Source of the DNA: an uncultured Novosphingobium sp.
Lineage (GTDB): Bacteria > Pseudomonadota > Alphaproteobacteria > Sphingomonadales > Sphingomonadaceae
Reading direction: 5' to 3'
DNA: 6,741 bases
NCBI GenBank assembly: GCA_937860195.1
Contig: CALMBN010000105.1
Coordinates: 1-6,741, forward strand
Shown: positions 5,900 to 6,741 of the stretch, one piece after another
Layout of the letters: each line of letters opens with the position of its first letter
Position numbering within the stretch: position 1 is the first letter of the stretch
Translations under genes and position numbers: made by a program
Notes under the pieces: generated by a model
The model's input: only the letters and a program-made list of their open reading frames with translations
What the model was told of the DNA's origin: nothing
The model's database searches: none

Positions 5900-6741
5900 T
5901 GGCTCAGGAACCCGGCAATCACCCGGTCTTGCGCGGGCACATCGAGCAGGAAACTGTCATGTCCGAACGGCGCGCTTAGCTCGACAAAGCTGACCGGCGC
6001 GCCAGCCGCGTTGAGCGCATGGGCGATGATCCGGCTCTCGTTGGTGGGATACAGCCAATCGGTATCGAAACTGATCAGGCAGACCCGCGCGGTGACTTTG
6101 GCGAAGGCCTGGGCCAGTTTGCCGCCGTGTTCCTCCGCCAAGTCAAAATAGTCCATCGCCCGGGTAATATAGAGATAGGAATTGGCATCGAACCGGTCCG
6201 TGAAGCTGAGACCCTGATGGCGCAGATAGCTCTCGACCTGAAAATCCGCGTCGAAGCCAAAGGTCTTCTCGGCGCGGTCCTGCAACCGCCGCCCGAACTT
6301 CTCGGTCAGCCCAGCTTCGGAAAGGTAGGTGATGTGTGCCGCCATCCGAGCGACGGCGAGGCCATCGTCAGGACCCTTGCCATTTGAATAGCTTCCGCCC
6401 TGCCACTTGGGATCGGCCATGATCGCTTGCCGCCCCACCTCATGAAATGCGATGTTCTGGGCCGAATGCCGTGCCGTGCTGGCGATCACCAGCGCGGCGC
6501 GGGTCCGCTGGGGCCAATTGGCGGCGAACGACAGCGCCTGCATCCCGCCCATCGACCCACCGATCACCGCATGGACCTGTTCAATCCCCAGCGCATCGAG
6601 CAAAGCAACCTGCGCACGGACCATATCGCGGATCGTGATAACCGGAAAGCGCATGGCCCACGGACTTCCGTCTTCTGCCAGACTTGCCGGCCCGGTGCTG
6701 CCCATGCAACCACCCAGCACGTTGGCGCAGATGACGAAAAA
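5896..6741 (-). CDS. metX: Homoserine O-acyltransferase MetX, partial (N terminus beyond window)
   Basis: The frame is open to the right edge, giving the last 281 residues. It reads [18 protein letters not shown] at the edge, the conserved early core of MetX, so roughly the first 80-100 residues are missing. The alpha/beta-hydrolase triad is visible: nucleophile Ser in GGSMGGMQ (fragment residue 63), Asp in FDTDWLYP (228) and His in FGHDSFLLD (261). Other family blocks are [21 protein letters not shown] and HITYLSE. The enzyme transfers an acyl group from acetyl-CoA or succinyl-CoA to the hydroxyl of L-homoserine, the first committed step of methionine synthesis. Acetyl and succinyl forms share this fold, and many alphaproteobacterial MetX proteins use succinyl-CoA, so the donor is left open. 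The GTG at 6718-6720 is an internal Val codon (of VLGGC), not a start. The gene is followed by metW with a 4-base overlap; the promoter lies outside the window. Confidence 0.95.
   Translation of the reverse strand, partial: FFVICANVLGGCMGSTGPASLAEDGSPWAMRFPVITIRDMVRAQVALLDALGIEQVHAVIGGSMGGMQALSFAANWPQRTRAALVIASTARHSAQNIAFHEVGRQAIMADPKWQGGSYSNGKGPDDGLAVARMAAHITYLSEAGLTEKFGRRLQDRAEKTFGFDADFQVESYLRHQGLSFTDRFDANSYLYITRAMDYFDLAEEHGGKLAQAFAKVTARVCLISFDTDWLYPTNESRIIAHALNAAGAPVSFVELSAPFGHDSFLLDVPAQDRVIAGFLSQ

Noticed and set aside
6718..6720. GTG as the start of metX
   Set aside because: The frame continues upstream to the edge as FFVICAN, part of the conserved MetX core, so this is an internal Val codon.
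6737..6741. A run at the right edge as a terminator tract
   Set aside because: It encodes two Phe residues inside metX on the minus strand and has no hairpin beside it.
1..6741. tRNA, rRNA, CRISPR array, insertion sequence or defence genes
   Set aside because: No repeat-spacer pattern, terminal inverted repeats, transposase motifs or structured RNA genes were seen; nearly all bases are covered by recognisable enzyme, carrier or regulator genes.

Overview
The window looks like chromosomal DNA of a GC-rich, gene-dense alphaproteobacterium, most likely a sphingomonad (Novosphingobium/Sphingobium/Erythrobacteraceae type). Three things point there. The carotenoid-oxygenase-family protein closely resembles, from memory, the stilbene-cleaving enzyme NOV1 of Novosphingobium aromaticivorans. 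An aromatic-acid MFS carrier sits under a divergent MarR regulator. An overlapping metX-metW pair is present. No RNA genes, insertion sequences, CRISPR arrays or phage genes were seen.

Layout, left to right. Positions 2-262 (+) hold the C-terminal end of a benzoylformate-decarboxylase-like ThDP enzyme. Converging on it is a minus-strand pair read from 2200 down to 315: a NOV1-like lignostilbene/stilbene dioxygenase and a GFA-family zinc protein, joined by a 4-base ATGA overlap. A 54-bp divergent promoter region (2201-2254) separates this pair from a plus-strand group: a MarR regulator (2255-2728), an AAHS-type aromatic acid/H+ symporter (2759-4132), a small VOC protein (4167-4547) and fdhD (4544-5317). 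The gaps in that group are 30 bp, 34 bp and a 4-base overlap, so it is probably one operon. The right end holds metW (5309-5899) and most of metX (5896 to beyond 6741), both on the minus strand. metW converges on fdhD with a 9-bp tail overlap.

Inferred biology: positions 1 to about 5317 look like an accessory locus for lignin- or plant-derived aromatics. A carrier imports an aromatic acid. A stilbene oxygenase and an arylglyoxylate decarboxylase both yield aromatic aldehydes. MarR probably senses an aromatic ligand. GFA and FdhD touch the formaldehyde/glutathione and formate branches, which would fit C1 release from methoxylated or hydroxymethyl lignin fragments. The enzyme families are well supported; their working together as one pathway is a hypothesis. 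metX-metW is housekeeping methionine biosynthesis and is probably unrelated.
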